Source of the DNA: Ptiloglossa arizonensis
Taxonomy: Eukaryota > Arthropoda > Insecta > Hymenoptera > Colletidae
Direction: 5' to 3'
DNA length: 64,000 nt
Assembly: GCF_051014685.1 (NCBI RefSeq)
Contig: NW_027478489.1
Coordinates: 1,054,001 to 1,118,000, forward strand
The translations under genes were made by a program, and so were the position numbers. Under the pieces are notes generated by a model, which searched no databases, was not told the origin of the DNA, and saw only the letters and a program-made list of their open reading frames with translations. Shown here piece by piece: positions 11,201 to 23,275 of this stretch; position 1 is the stretch's first letter; each line of letters opens with the position of its first letter.

Positions 11201-12425
11201 AGAAACGCTTGAGAAACTCAAAATTTTCGCAGTTCTGATGCTCGAAACGAATAACTAGAACGGTCGAGGGGAAAAGTGCGCATTCCGTTGTAATCGGGCG
11301 AGTTTCTACTTTCAGATGCAACAAAAATTTTGCGGATTGATCAATCCGTTCGCGAGATATGGCAGTTTGGAGATAAGAAACGCTTGAGAAACTCAAAATT
11401 TTCGCATTTCTGATGCTCGAAACGAATAACTGGAACAGCCTAGGGGAAAACTACACATACCGTTGTAATCGGGCGAGTTTCTACTTTCAGATGCAACTGA
11501 AATTTTGCGGATTGGTCAATCCGTTCGCGAGATATGGCAGTTTGGAGTTAAGAAACGCTTGAGAAACTCAAAATTTTCGCAGCTCTGATGCTCGAAACGA
11601 ATAACTAGAACGGCCTAGGGGAAAACTACACCTACCGTTGCAATCGGTCGAGTTTCTACTTTCAGATGCAACAGAAATTTTGCGGATTGATCAATCCGTT
11701 CGCGAGATATGGCAGTTTGGAGATAAGAAACGCTTGAGAAACTCAAAATTTTCGCAGTTCTGATCCTCGAAACGAATAACTAGAACGGCCTAGGGGAAAA
11801 CTACACCTACCGTTGTAATCGGGCGAGTTTCTACTTTCAGATGCAACAGAAATTTTGCGGATTGATCAATCCGTTCGCGAGATATGGCAGTTTGGATGTA
11901 AGAAACGCTTGCGAAACTCAAAATTTTCGCAGTTCTGATGCTCGAAATGAATAACTGGAACGGCCTAGGGGAAAACTACACATACCGTTGTAATCGGGCG
12001 AGTTTCTACTTTCAGATGCAACAGAAATTTTGCGGATTGGTCAATCCGTTCGCGAGATATGGCAGTTTGGAGGTAAGAAACGCTTGAGAAACTCAAAATT
12101 TTCGCAGTTCTGATGCTCGAAACGAATAACTAGAACGGTCGAGGGGAAAAGTGCGCATTCCGTTGTAATCGGGCGAGTTTCTACTTTCAGATGCAACAAA
12201 AATTTTGCGGATTGATCAATCCGTTCGCGAGATATGGCAGTTTGGAGATAAGAAAAGCTTGAGAAACTCAAAATTTTCGCATTTCTGATGCTCGAAACGA
12301 ATAACTGGAACAGCCTAGGGGAAAACTACACATACCGTTGTAATCGGGCGAGTTTCTACTTTCAGATGCAACAGAAATTTTGCGGATTGGTCAATCCGTT
12401 CGCGAAATGTGGCAGTTTGGATGTA
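11201..12425 (+). repeat. Domain A block copied at 15.4-16.3 kb (monomers 65-71)
   Basis: The order is GGTCGAGG, GCATTTCTG with GAACAGCC, CAGCTCTG with GGTCGAG, GATCCTCG, AAATGAATAACTGG, GGTCGAGG. It recurs at 15401-16275, but with one monomer fewer because monomers 66 and 67 are fused there. The offset is 4200 bp before the fusion and 4025 bp after it. Monomer 71 ends in GAAATGTGG, already resembling the island that follows. Confidence 0.75.
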
Positions 12426-13300
12426 AGAAACGCATGAGAAACTCAAAATTTTCGCAGTTCTGATGCTCGAAACGAATAACTAGAACGGCCTAGGGGAAAA
12501 CTACACCTACAGTTTTAATCGGGCGAGTTTCTACTTTCAGATGCAACAGAAATTTTGCGGATTGGTCAATCCGTTCGCGAAATGTGGCAGTTTGGATGTA
12601 AGAAACGCATGAGAAACTCAAAATTTTCGCAGTTCTGACGCTCAAAACGAGTAACTAGAACGGCCTAGGGGAAAAGTACACATATCGTTGTAATCGGGCG
12701 AGTTTCTACTTTCAGATGCAACAGAAATTTTGCGGATTGGTCAATCCGTTCGCGAGATATGGCAGTTTGGAGATCAGAAATGCTTGAGAAACTCAAAATT
12801 TTCGCCGTTCTGATGCTCGAAACGAATAACTAGAACGGTCTAGGGGAAAAGTACGCATACCGTTGTAATCGGGCGAGTTTCTACTTTCAGATGCAACAGC
12901 AATTTTGCGGATTGATCAATCCGTTCGCGAGATATGGCAGTTTGGAGGTAAGAAACGCTTGAGAAACTAAAAATTTGCGCAGTTCTGATGCTCGAAACGA
13001 ATAACTAGAACGGCCTAGGGGAAGAGTGCGCATACCGTAGTAATCGGGCGAGTTTCTACTTTCAGACGCAACAGAAATTTTGCGGATTGGTCAATCCGAT
13101 CGCGAGATATGGCAGTTTGGAGGTAAGAAACGCTTGAGAAACTCAAAATTTTCGCAGTTCTGATGCTCGAAACGAATAACTGGAACGGCCTAGGGGAAAA
13201 CTACACATACCGTTGTAATCGGGCGAGTTTCGAATTTCAGATGCAACATAACTTTTGCGGATTGGTCAATCCTTTCGCGAGATATGGCAGTTTGGAGGTA
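12426..13300 (+). repeat. 875-bp pentamer island of domain B type inside domain A (monomers 72-76)
   Basis: Five successive monomers are types N (CTACACCTACAG), O (CTCAAAACGAG with CATATCG and a GGAGATC end), K (AGAAATGCTTG with CGCCGTTC and CAACAGCAATT), L (ATTTGCGC with GAAGAGTGCG, GACGCAAC and CCGATCGCG) and M (TTTCG in place of TTTCT, CTTTTGCGG, CCTTTCGCG). This is the order of the domain B pentamer at 16801-17675. Domain A subtypes resume at 13301. The island has several private changes, such as CGCATGAG and TTTCGAATTTC, so it is not a very recent copy. Confidence 0.82.
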
Positions 13301-14875
13301 AGAAACGCTTGAGAAACTCAAAATTTTCGCAGTTCTGATGCTCGAAACGAATAACTAGAACGGTCGAGGGGAAAAGTGCGCATTCCGTTGTAATCGGGCC
13401 AGTTTCTACTTTCAGAAGCAACAAAAATTTTGCGGATTGATCAATCCGTTCGCGAGATATGGCAGTTTGGAGATAAGAAACGCTTGAGAAACTCAAAATT
13501 TTCGCATTTCTGATGCTCGAAACGATTAACTGGAACAGCCTAGGGGAAAACTACACATACCGTTGTAATCGGGCGAGTCTCTACTTTCAGAAGCAACAGA
13601 AATTTTGCGGATTGATCAATCCGTTCGCGAGATATGGCAGTTTGGAGATAAGAAACGCTTGAAAAACTCAAAATTTTCGCAGTTCTGATGCTCGAAACGA
13701 ATAACTGGAACAGCCTAGGGGAAAACTACACATACCGTTGTAATCGGGCGAGTCTCTACTTTCAGAAGCAACAGAAATTTTGCGGATTGGTCAATCCGTT
13801 CGCGAGATATGGCAGTTTGGAGGTAAGAAACGCTTGAGAAACTCAAAATTTTCGCAGTTCTGATCCTCGAAACGAATAACTAGAACGGCCTAGGGGAAAA
13901 CTACACCTACCGTTGTAATCGGGCGAGTTTCTACTTTCAGATGCAACAGAAATTTTGCGGATTGATCATTCCGTTCGCGAGATGTGGCAGTTTGGAGGTA
14001 AGAAACGCTTGAGAAACTCAACATTTTCGCAGTTCTGATGCTCGAAACGAATAACTAGAACGGCCTCGGGGAAAAGTGCGTATACCGTTGTAATCGGGCG
14101 AGTTTCTACTTTCAGATGCAACAGAAATTTTGCGGATTGATCAATCCGTTCGCGAGATATGGCAGATTGGAGATAAGAAACGCTTGAGAAACTCAAAATT
14201 TTCGCAGTTCTGATGCTCGAAACGAGTAACTAGAACGGCCTAGGGTAAAAGTACGCATATCGTTGTGATCGGGCGAGTTTCTACTTTCAGATGCAACAGA
14301 AACTTTGCGGATTGGTCAATCCGTTCGCGAGATATGGCAGTTTGGAGATAAGAAATGCTTGAGAAACTCAAAATTTTCGCCGTTCTGATGCTCGAAACGA
14401 GTAACTAGAACGGCCTAGGGGAAAAGTACGGATACCCTTGTAATCGGGCGAGTTTCTACTTTCAGATGCAACAGAAATTTTGCGGATTGATCAATCCGTT
14501 CGCGAGATATGGCAGTTTGGAAATAAGAAACGCTTGAGAAACTCAAAATTTTCGCAGTTCTGATGCTCGAAACGAGTAACTGGAGCGGCCTAGGGGAAAA
14601 GTACGCATACCGTTGTAATCGGGCGAGTTTCTACTTTCAGATGCAACAGAAATTTTGCGGATTGGTCAATCCGTTCGCGAGATATGGCAGTTTGGAGGTA
14701 AGAAACGCTTGAGAAACTCAAAATTTTCGCAGTTCTGATGCTCGACACGAATAACTAGAACGGTCGAGGGGAAAAGTGCGCATACCGTTGTAATCGGGCG
14801 AGTTTCTACTTTCAGATGCAACAGAAATTTTGCGGATTGATCAATCCGTTCGCGACATATGGCAGTTTGGAGATA

Positions 14876-15050
14876 AGAAACGCTTGAGAAACTCAAAATT
14901 TTCGCAGTTCTGATCCTCGAAACGAATAACTAGAACGGCCTAGGGGAAAACTACACCTACCGTTGCAATCGGTCGAGTTTCTACTTTCAGATGCAACAGA
15001 AATTTTGCGGACTGATCAATCCGTTCGCGAGATATGGCAGTTTGGAGATA
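14876..15050 (+). repeat. Chimeric monomer 86 (type-52 left part, type-55 right part)
   Basis: The left part has GATCCTCG as in monomer 52 (8926). The right part has GTTGCAATCGGTCGAG and GCGGACTGATC as in monomer 55 (9451). Its neighbours continue the two parental orders: monomers 84-85 equal 50-51, and monomer 87 equals 56. Two monomers (53 and 54) are thus missing between them. The switch lies between monomer positions 37 and 91. Confidence 0.78.
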
Positions 15051-15575
15051 AGAAACGCTTGAGAAACTCAAAATTGTCGCAGTTCTGATGCTCGAAACGA
15101 GTAACTGGAGCGGCCTAGGGGAAAAGTACGCATACCGTTGTAATCGGGAGAGTTTCTACTTTCAGATGCAACAGAAAGTTTGAGGATCGGTCAATCCGTT
15201 CGCGAGATATGGCAGTTTGGAAGTAAGAAACGCTTGAGAAACTCAAAATTTTCGCAGTCCTGATGCTCGAAATGAATAACTGGAACGGCCTAGGGGAAAA
15301 CTACACATACCGTTGTAATCGGGCGAGTTTCTACTTTCAGATGCAACAGAAATTTTGCGGATTGGTCAATCCGTTCGCGAGATATGGCAGTTTGGAGGTA
15401 AGAAACGCTTGAGAAACTCAAAATTTTCGCAGTTCTGATGCTCGAAACGAATAACTAGAACGGTCGAGGGGAAAAGTGCGCATTCCGTTGTAATCGGGCG
15501 AGTTTCTACTTTCAGATGCAACAAAAATTTTGCGGATTGATCAATCCGTTCGCGAGATATGGCAGTTTGGAGATA

Positions 15576-15750
15576 AGAAACGCTTGAGAAACTCAAAATT
15601 TTCGCATTTCTGATGCTCGAAACGAATAACTGGAACAGCCTAGGGGAAAACTACACCTACCGTTGCAATCGGTCGAGTTTCTACTTTCAGATGCAACAGA
15701 AATTTTGCGGATTGATCAATCCGTTCGCGAGATATGGCAGTTTGGAGATA
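15576..15750 (+). repeat. Chimeric monomer 90 (type-66 left part, type-67 right part)
   Basis: The left part has GCATTTCTG and GGAACAGCC as in monomer 66 (11376). The right part has CTACACCTACC and GTTGCAATCGGTCGAG as in monomer 67 (11551). Monomer 89 equals 65 and monomer 91 equals 68, so one 175-bp unit has been lost. The switch lies between monomer positions 62 and 83. Confidence 0.78.
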
Positions 15751-16800
15751 AGAAACGCTTGAGAAACTCAAAATTTTCGCAGTTCTGATCCTCGAAACGA
15801 ATAACTAGAACGGCCTAGGGGAAAACTACACCTACCGTTGTAATCGGGCGAGTTTCTACTTTCAGATGCAACAGAAATTTTGCGGATTGATCAATCCGTT
15901 CGCGAGATATGGCAGTTTGGATGTAAGAAACGCTTGAGAAACTCAAAATTTTCGCAGTTCTGATGCTCGAAATGAATAACTGGAACGGCCTAGGGGAAAA
16001 CTACACATACCGTTGTAATCGGGCGAGTTTCTACTTTCAGATGCAACAGAAATTTTGCGGATTGGTCAATCCGTTCGCGAGATATGGCAGTTTGGAGGTA
16101 AGAAACGCTTGAGAAACTCAAAATTTTCGCAGTTCTGGTGCTCGAAACGAATAACTAGAACGGTCGAGGGGAAAAGTGCGCATTCCGTTGTAATCGGGCG
16201 AGTTTCTACTTTCAGATGCAACAAAAATTTTGCGGATTGATCAATCCGTTCGCGAGATATGGCAGTTTGGAGGTAAGAAACGCTTGAGAAACTCAAAATT
16301 TTCGCAGTTCTGATGCTCGAAACGAATAACTAGAACGGCCTAGGGGAAAAGTACGCATACCGTTGTAATCGGGCGAGTTTCTACTTTCAGATGCAACAAA
16401 AATTTTGCGGATTGATCAATCCGTTCGCGAGATATGGCAGTTTGGAGGTAAGAAACGCTTGAGAAACTCAAAATTTGCGCAGTTCTGATGCTCGAAACGA
16501 ATAACTAGAACGTCCTAGGGGAAGAGTGCGCATACCGTTGTAATCGGGCGAGTTTCTACTTTCAGACGCAACAGAAATTTTGCGGATTGGTCAATCCGAT
16601 CGCGAGATATGGCAGTTTGGAGGTAAGAAACGCTTGAGAAACTCAAAATTTTCGCAGTTCTAATGCTCGAAACGAATAACTGGAACGGCCTAGGGGAAAA
16701 CTACACATACCGTTGTAATCGGGCGAGTTTCGACTTTCAGATGCAAGAGAAATTTTGCGGATTGGTCAATCCGTTCGCGAAATGTGGCAGTTTGGATGTA

Positions 16801-17675
16801 AGAAACGCTTGAGAAACTCAAAATTTTCGCAGTTCTGATGCTCGAAACGAATAACTTGAACGGCCTAGGGGAAAACTACACCTACAGTTGTAATCGGGCG
16901 AGTTTCTACTTTCAGATGCAACAGAAATTTTGCGGATTGGTCAATCCGTTCGCGAGATATGGCAGTTTGGAGATAAGAAACGCTTGAGAAACTCAAAATT
17001 TTCGCATTTCTGATGCTCAAAACGAGTAACTAGAACGGCCTAGGGGGAAAGTACGCATATCGTTGTAATCGGGCGAGTTTCTACTTTCAGATGCAACAGA
17101 AATTTTGCGGATTGGTCAATCCGTTCGCGAGATATGGCAGTTTGGAGATCAGAAATGCTTGAGAAACTCTAAATTTTCGCCGTTCTGATGCTCGAAACGA
17201 ATAACTAGAACGGCCTAGGGGAAAAGTACGCATACCGTTGTAGTCGGGCGAGTTTCTACTTTCAGATGCAACAGCAATTTTGCGGATTGATCAATCCGTT
17301 CGCGAGATATGGCAGTTTGGAGGTAAGAAACGCTTGAGAAACTCAAAATTTGCGCAGTTCTGATGCTCGAAACGAATAACTAGAACGGCCTAGGGGAAGA
17401 GTGCGCATACCGTTGTAATCGGGCGAGTTTCTACTTTCAGACGCAACAGAAATTTTGCGGATTGGTCAATCCGATCGCGAGATATGGCAGTTTGGAGGTA
17501 AGAAACGCTTGAGAAACTCAAAATTTTCGCAGTTCTGATGCTCGAAACGAATAACTGGAACGGCCTAGGGGAATACTACACATACCGTTGTAATCGGGCG
17601 AGTTTCGACTTTCAGATGCAACAGAACTTTTGCGGATTGGTCAATCCTTTCGCGAGATGTGGCAGTTTGGAGGTA
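16801..17675 (+). repeat. Canonical N-O-K-L-M pentamer, 875 bp (monomers 97-101)
   Basis: This run gives the reference type of each unit: N at 16801, O at 16976, K at 17151, L at 17326 and M at 17501. The same order, complete or with insertions, underlies the longer HORs further right. The L type also turns CCGTTCGCG into CCGATCGCG, creating a CGATCG palindrome next to the TCGCGA one. Confidence 0.8.
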
Positions 17676-19250
17676 AGAAACGCTTGAGAAACTCAAAATT
17701 TTCGCAGTTCTGATGCTCGAAACGAATAACTAGCACGGCCTAGGGGAAAACTACACCTACAGTTGTAATCGGGCGAGTTTCTACTTTCAGATGCAACAGA
17801 AATTTTGCGGATTTGTCAATCCGTTCGCGAGATATGGCAGTTTGGAGATAAGAAATGCTTGAGAAACTCAAAATTTTCGCCGTTCTGATGCTCGAAACGA
17901 ATAACTAGAACGGCCTAGGGGAAAAGTACGCATACCGTTGTAATCGGGCTAGTTTCTACTTTCGGATGCAACAGAAATTTTGCGGATTGATCAATCCGTT
18001 CGCGAGATATGGCAGTTTGGAGGTAAGAAACGCTTGAGAAACTCAAAATTTTCGCAGTTCTGATGCTCGAAACGAATAACTGGAACGGCCTAGGGGAAAA
18101 CTACACATACCGTTGCAATCGGGCGAGTTTCGACTTTCGGATGCAACAGAACTTTTGCGGATTGGTCAATCCTTTCGCGAGATGTGGCAGTTTGGATGTA
18201 AGAAACGCTTGAGAAACTCAAAATTTTCGCAGTTCTGATGCTCGAAACGAATAACTAGAACGGCCTAGGGGAAAACTACACCTACAGTTGTAATCGGGCG
18301 AGTTTCTACTTTCAGATACAACAGAAATTTTGCGGATTGGTCAATCCGTTCGCGAGATATGGCCGTTTGGATGTAAGAAACGCTTTAGAAACTCAAAATT
18401 TTCGCAGTTCTGATGCTCGAAACGAATAACTAGAACGGCCTAGGGGAAAACTGCACCTACAGTTGTAATCGGGCGGGTTTCTACTTTCAGATGCAACAGA
18501 AATTTTGCGGATTGGTCAATCCGTTCGCGAGATATGGCAGTTTGGAGATAAGAAACGCTTGAGAAACACAAAATTTTCGCAGTTCTGATGCTCAAAACGA
18601 GTAACTAGAACGGCCTAGGGGAAAAGTACGCATATCGTTGAAATCGGGCGAGTTTCTACTTTCAGATGCAACAGAAATTTTGCGGATTGGTCAATCCGTT
18701 CGCGAGATATGGCAGTTTGGAGATAAGAAACGCTTGAGAAACTCAAAATTTTCGCAGTTCTGATGCTCAAAACGAGTAACTAGAACGGCCTAGGGGAAAA
18801 GTACGCATATCGTTGTAATCGGGCGAGTTTCTACTTTCAGATGCAATAGAAATTTTGCGGATTGGTCAATCCGTTCGTGAGATATGGCAGTTTGGAGATC
18901 AGAAATGCTTGAGAAACTCAAAATTTTCGCCGTCCTGATGCTCGAAACGAATAACTAGAACGGCCCAGGGGAAAAGTGCGCATACCGTTGTAATCGGGCG
19001 AGTTTCTACTTTCAAATGCAACAGAAATTTTGCGGATTGGTCAATGCGTTCGCGAGATATGGCAGCTTGGAGGTGAGAAACGCTTGAGAAACTCAAAATT
19101 TTCGCAGTTCTGATGCTCGAAACGAATAACTAGAACGGCCTAGGGGAAAACTACACGTACAGTTGTAATCGGGCGAGTTTCTACTTTCAGATGCAACAGA
19201 AATTTTGCGGATTGGTCAATCCGTTCGCGAGATATGGCAGTTTGGAGATA

Positions 19251-20650
19251 AGAAACGCTTGAGAAACTCAAAATTTTCGCAGTTCTGATGCTCAAAACGA
19301 GTAACTAGAACGGCCTAGGGGAAAAGTACGCATATCGTTGTAATCGGGCGAGTTTCTACTTTCAGATGCAACAGAAATTTTGCGGATTGGTCAATCCGTT
19401 CGCGAGATATGGCAGTTTGGAGATCAGAAATGGTTGAGAAACTCAAAATTTTCGCCGTTCTGATGCTCGAAATGAATAACTAGAACGGCCTAGGGGAAAA
19501 GTACGCATACCGTTGTAATCGGGCGAGTTTCTACTTTCAGATGCAACAGCAATTTTGCGGATTGATCAATCCGTTCGCGAGGTATGGCAGTTTGGAGGTA
19601 AGAAACGCTTGAGAAACTCAAAATTTGCGCAGTTCTGATGCTCGAAACGAATAACTAGAACGGCCTAGGGGAAGAGTGCGCATACCGTTGTAATCGGGCC
19701 AGTTTCTACTTTCAGACGCAACAGAAATTTTGCGGATTGGTCAATCCGATCGCGAGATATGGCAGTTTGGAGGTAAGAAACGCTTGAGAAACTCAAAATT
19801 TTCGCAGTTCTGATGCTCGAAACGAATAACTGGAACGGCCTAGGGGAAAAGTACGCATATCGTTGTAATCGGGCGAGTTTCTACTTTCAGATGCAACAGA
19901 AATTTTGCGGATTGGTCAATCCGTTCGCGAGATATGGCAGTTTGGAGGTAAGAAACGCTTGAGAAACTCAAAACTTTCGCAGTTCTGATGCTCGACACGA
20001 ATAACTAGAACGGCCTAGGGGAAAAGTGCGCATACCGTTGTAATCGGGCGAGTTTCTGCTTTCAGATGCAACAGAAATTTTGCGGATTGGTCAATCCGTT
20101 CGCGAGATATGGCCGTTTGGATGTAAGAAACGCTTTAGAAACTCAAAATTTTCGCAGTTCTGATGCTCGAAACGAATAACTAGAACGGCCCAGGGGAAAA
20201 GTGCGCATACCGTTGTAATCGGGCGAGTTTCTACTTTCAAATGCAACAGAAATTTTGCGGATTGGTCAATGCGTTCGCGAGATATGGCAGTTTGGAGGTA
20301 AGAAACGCTTGAGAAACTCAAAATTTTCGCAGTTCTGATGCTCGAAACGAACAACTGAAACGGCCTAGGGGAAAACTACACATACCGTTGTAATCGGGCG
20401 AGTTTCTACTTTCAGATACAACAGAAATTTTGCGGATTGGTCAATGCGTTTGCGAGATGTGGCAGCTTGGAAGTGAGAAACGCTTGAGAAACTCAAAATT
20501 TTCGCAGTTCTGATGCTCGAAACGAATAACTAGAACGGCCTAGGGGAAAACTACACCTACAGTTGTAATCGGGCGAGTTTCTACTTTCAGATGCAACAGA
20601 AATTTTGCGGATTGGTCAATCCGTTCGCGAGATATGGCAGTTTGGAGATA
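19251..20650 (+). repeat. 8-unit forerunner or relative of the 9-mer HOR (monomers 111-118)
   Basis: The order is O, K, L, M/O hybrid, P, Q, R, N. It matches the 9-mer at 21701-24850 except that the N' unit with GACGCTCG and TACGCCTACAG between the hybrid and P is absent. The following monomers (119-124) return to plain O-K-L-M-N-O order. Confidence 0.72.
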
Positions 20651-21700
20651 AGAAACGCTTGAGAAACTCAAAATTTTCGCAGTTCTGATGCTCAAAACGA
20701 GTAACTAGAACGGCCTAGGGGAAAAGTACGCATATCGTTGTAATCGGGCGAGTTTCTACTTTCAGATGCAACAGAAATTTTGCGGATTGGTCAATCCGTT
20801 CGCGAGATATGGCAGTTTGGAGATCAGAAATGGTTGAGAAAATCAAAATTTTCGCCGTTCTGATGCTCGAAACGAATAACTAGAACGGCCTAGGGGAAAA
20901 GTACGCATACCGTTGTAATCGGGCGAGTTTCTACTTTCAGATGCAACAGCAATTTTGCGGATTGATCAATCCGTTCGCGAGGTATGGCAGTTTGGAGGTA
21001 AGAAACGCTTGAGAAACTCAAAATTTGCGCAGTTCTGATGCTCGAAACGAATAACTAGAACGGCCTAGGGGAAGAGTGCGCATACCGTTGTAATCGGGCG
21101 AGTTTCTACTTTCAGACGCAACAGAAATTTTGCGGATTGGTCAATCCGATCGCGAGATATGGCAGTTTGGAGGTAAGAAACGCTTGAGAAACTCAAAATT
21201 TTCGCAGTTCTGATGCTCGAAACGAATAACTGGAACGGCCTAGGGGAAAACTACACATACCGTTGTAATCGGGCGAGTTTCGACTTTCAGATGCAACAGA
21301 ACTTTTGCGGATTGGTCAATCCTTTCGCGAGATGTGGCAGTTTGGATGTAAGAAACGCTTGAGAAACTCAAAATTTTCGCAGTTCTGATGCTCGAAACGA
21401 ATAACTAGAACGGCCTAGGGGAAAACTACGCCTACAGTTGTAATCGGGCGAGTTTCTACTTTCAGATGCAACAGAAATTTTGCGGATTGGTCAATCCGTT
21501 CGCGAGATATGGCAGTTTGGAGATAAGAAACGCTTGAGAAACTCAAAATTTTCGCAGTTCTGATGCTCAAAACGAGTAACTAGAACGGCCTAGGGGAAAA
21601 GTACGCATATCGTTGTAATCGGGCGAGTTTCTAATTTCAGATGCAACAGAAATCTTGCGGATTGGTCAATCCGTTCGCGAGATATGGCAGTTTGGAGATA

Positions 21701-23275
21701 AGAAACGCTTGAGAAACTCAAAATTTTCGCAGTTCTGATGCTCAAAACGAGTAACTAGAACGGCCTAGGGGAAAAGTACGCATATCGTTGTAATCGAGCG
21801 AGTTTCTACTTTCAGATGCAACAGAAATTTTGCGGATTGGTCAATCCGTTCGCGAGATATGGCAGTTTGGAGATCAGAAATGCTTGAGAAACTCAAAATT
21901 TTCACCGTTCTGATGCTCGAAACGAATAACTAGAACGGCCTAGGGGAACAGTACGCATACCGTTGTAATCGGGCGAGTTTCTACTTTCAGATGCAACAGC
22001 AATTTTGCGGATTGATCAATCCGTTCGCGAGGTATGGCAGTTTGGAGGTAAGAAACGCTTGAGAAACTCAAAATTTGCGCAGTTCTGATGCTCGAAACGA
22101 ATAACTAGAACGGCCTAGGGGAAGAGTGCGCATACCGTTGTAATCGGGCGAGTTTCTACTTTCAGACGCAACAGAAATTTTGCGGATTGGTCAATCCGAT
22201 CGCGAGATATGGCAGTTTGGAGGTAAGAAACGCTTGAGAAACTCAAAATTTTCGCAGTTCTGATGCTCGAAACGAATAACTGGAACGGCCTAGGGGAAAA
22301 GTACGCATATCGTTGTAATCGAGCGAGTTTCTACTTTCAGATGCAACAGAAATTTTGCGGATTGGTCAATCCTTTCGCGAGATGTGGCAGTTTGGATGTA
22401 AGAAACGCTTGAGAAACTCAAAATTTTCGCAGTTCTGACGCTCGAAACGAATAACTAGAGCGGCCTAGGGGAAAACTACGCCTACAGTTGTAATCGGGCG
22501 AGTTTCTACTTTCAGATGCAACAGAAATTTTGCGGATTGGTCAATCCGTTCGCGAGATATGGCAGTTTGGAGGTAAGAAACGCTTGAGAAACTCAAAACT
22601 TTCGCAGTTCTGATGCTCGACACGAATAACTAGAACGGCCTAGGGGAAAAGTGCGCATACCGTTGTAATCGGGCGAGTTTCTGCTTTCAGATGCAACAGA
22701 AATTTTGCGGATTGGTCAATCCGTTCGCGAGATATGGCCGTTTGGATGTAAGAAACGCTTTAGAAACTCAAAATTTTCGCAGTTCTGATGCTCGAAACGA
22801 ATAACTAGAACGGCCCAGGGGAAAAGTGCGCATACCGTTGTAATCGGGCGAGTTTCTACTTTCAAATGCAACAGAAATTTTGCGGATTGGTCAATGCGTT
22901 CGCGAGATATGGCAGTTTGGAGGTAAGAAACGCTTGAGAAACTCAAAATTTTCGCAGTTCTGATACTCGAAACGAACAACTGAAACGGCCTAGGGGAAAA
23001 CTACACATACCGTTGTAATCGGGCGAGTTTCTACTTTCAGATACAACAGAAATTTTGCGGATTGGTCAATGCGTTTGCGAGATGTGGCAGCTTGGAGGTG
23101 AGAAACGCTTGAGAAACTCAAAATTTTCGCAGTTCTGATGCTCGAAACGAATAACAAGAACGGCCTAGGGGAAAACTACACCTACAGTTGTAATCGGGCG
23201 AGTTTCTACTTTGAGATGCAACAGAAATCTTGCGGATTGGTCAATCCGTTCGCGAGATATGGCAGTTTGGAGATA
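21701..23275 (+). repeat. 9-mer HOR copy 1, 1575 bp (monomers 125-133)
   Basis: The order is O, K, L, M/O hybrid, N', P, Q, R, N. Private markers repeated at exactly +1575 bp are AATCGAGCGAG in O, TTTCACCGTTC with GGAACAGTACG in K, the hybrid fourth monomer, and GATACTCG in R. Only scattered differences were seen between the two copies, for example around the final N unit. Confidence 0.82.
22226..22400 (+). repeat. Monomer 128: M type with an internal O-type patch
   Basis: Left flank (AATAACTGGAACGG) and right flank (CCTTTCGCGAGATGTGG, GGATGTA) are M type. Between them, GTACGCATATCG, AATCGAGCGAG, TTTCTAC and AAATTTTGCGG are O type, including the GAGCGAG variant found in the O monomer at 21701. 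Two switches within one monomer suggest a conversion tract of about 50-80 bp rather than a single crossover. The structure is repeated in monomer 137 (23801-23975) through the 1575-bp duplication. Confidence 0.72.

Larger units (their letters stand above)
1..16275 (+). repeat. Satellite domain A (monomers 1-93)
   Basis: This stretch is marked by monomer subtypes that disappear after about 16.2 kb: one with GGTCGAGG plus CATTCCG, one with CTCAACATTTTC plus CCTCGGGG and GTGCGTATACC, one with GAACAGCC plus AGTCTCTAC and AGAAGCAAC, one with GATCCTCG, one with AAATTGTCGC plus GGGAGAG and AAAGTTTG, and one with GTTGCAATCGGTCGAG. They are arranged in overlapping duplicated blocks, not one regular HOR. 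Bases 12426-13300 are an exception and belong to the domain B family. The right edge is sharp: monomer 93 still has GGTCGAGG, and from monomer 95 the order is that of domain B. Confidence 0.85.
13301..16275 (+). repeat. Last part of domain A (monomers 77-93)
   Basis: Monomers 77-81 repeat the five-monomer block of 7526-8400. Monomers 84-88 repeat monomers 50-57 with loss of several units through a hybrid monomer (86). Monomers 89-93 repeat monomers 65-70 with loss of one unit through a hybrid monomer (90). The stretch is therefore a patchwork of three earlier blocks, each shortened or joined in exact 175-bp steps. Confidence 0.75.

Noticed and set aside
12426..13300. Island as a transposable element or foreign insertion
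   Set aside because: It consists of five complete monomers of the same satellite in the same orientation and register; only the subtype differs.
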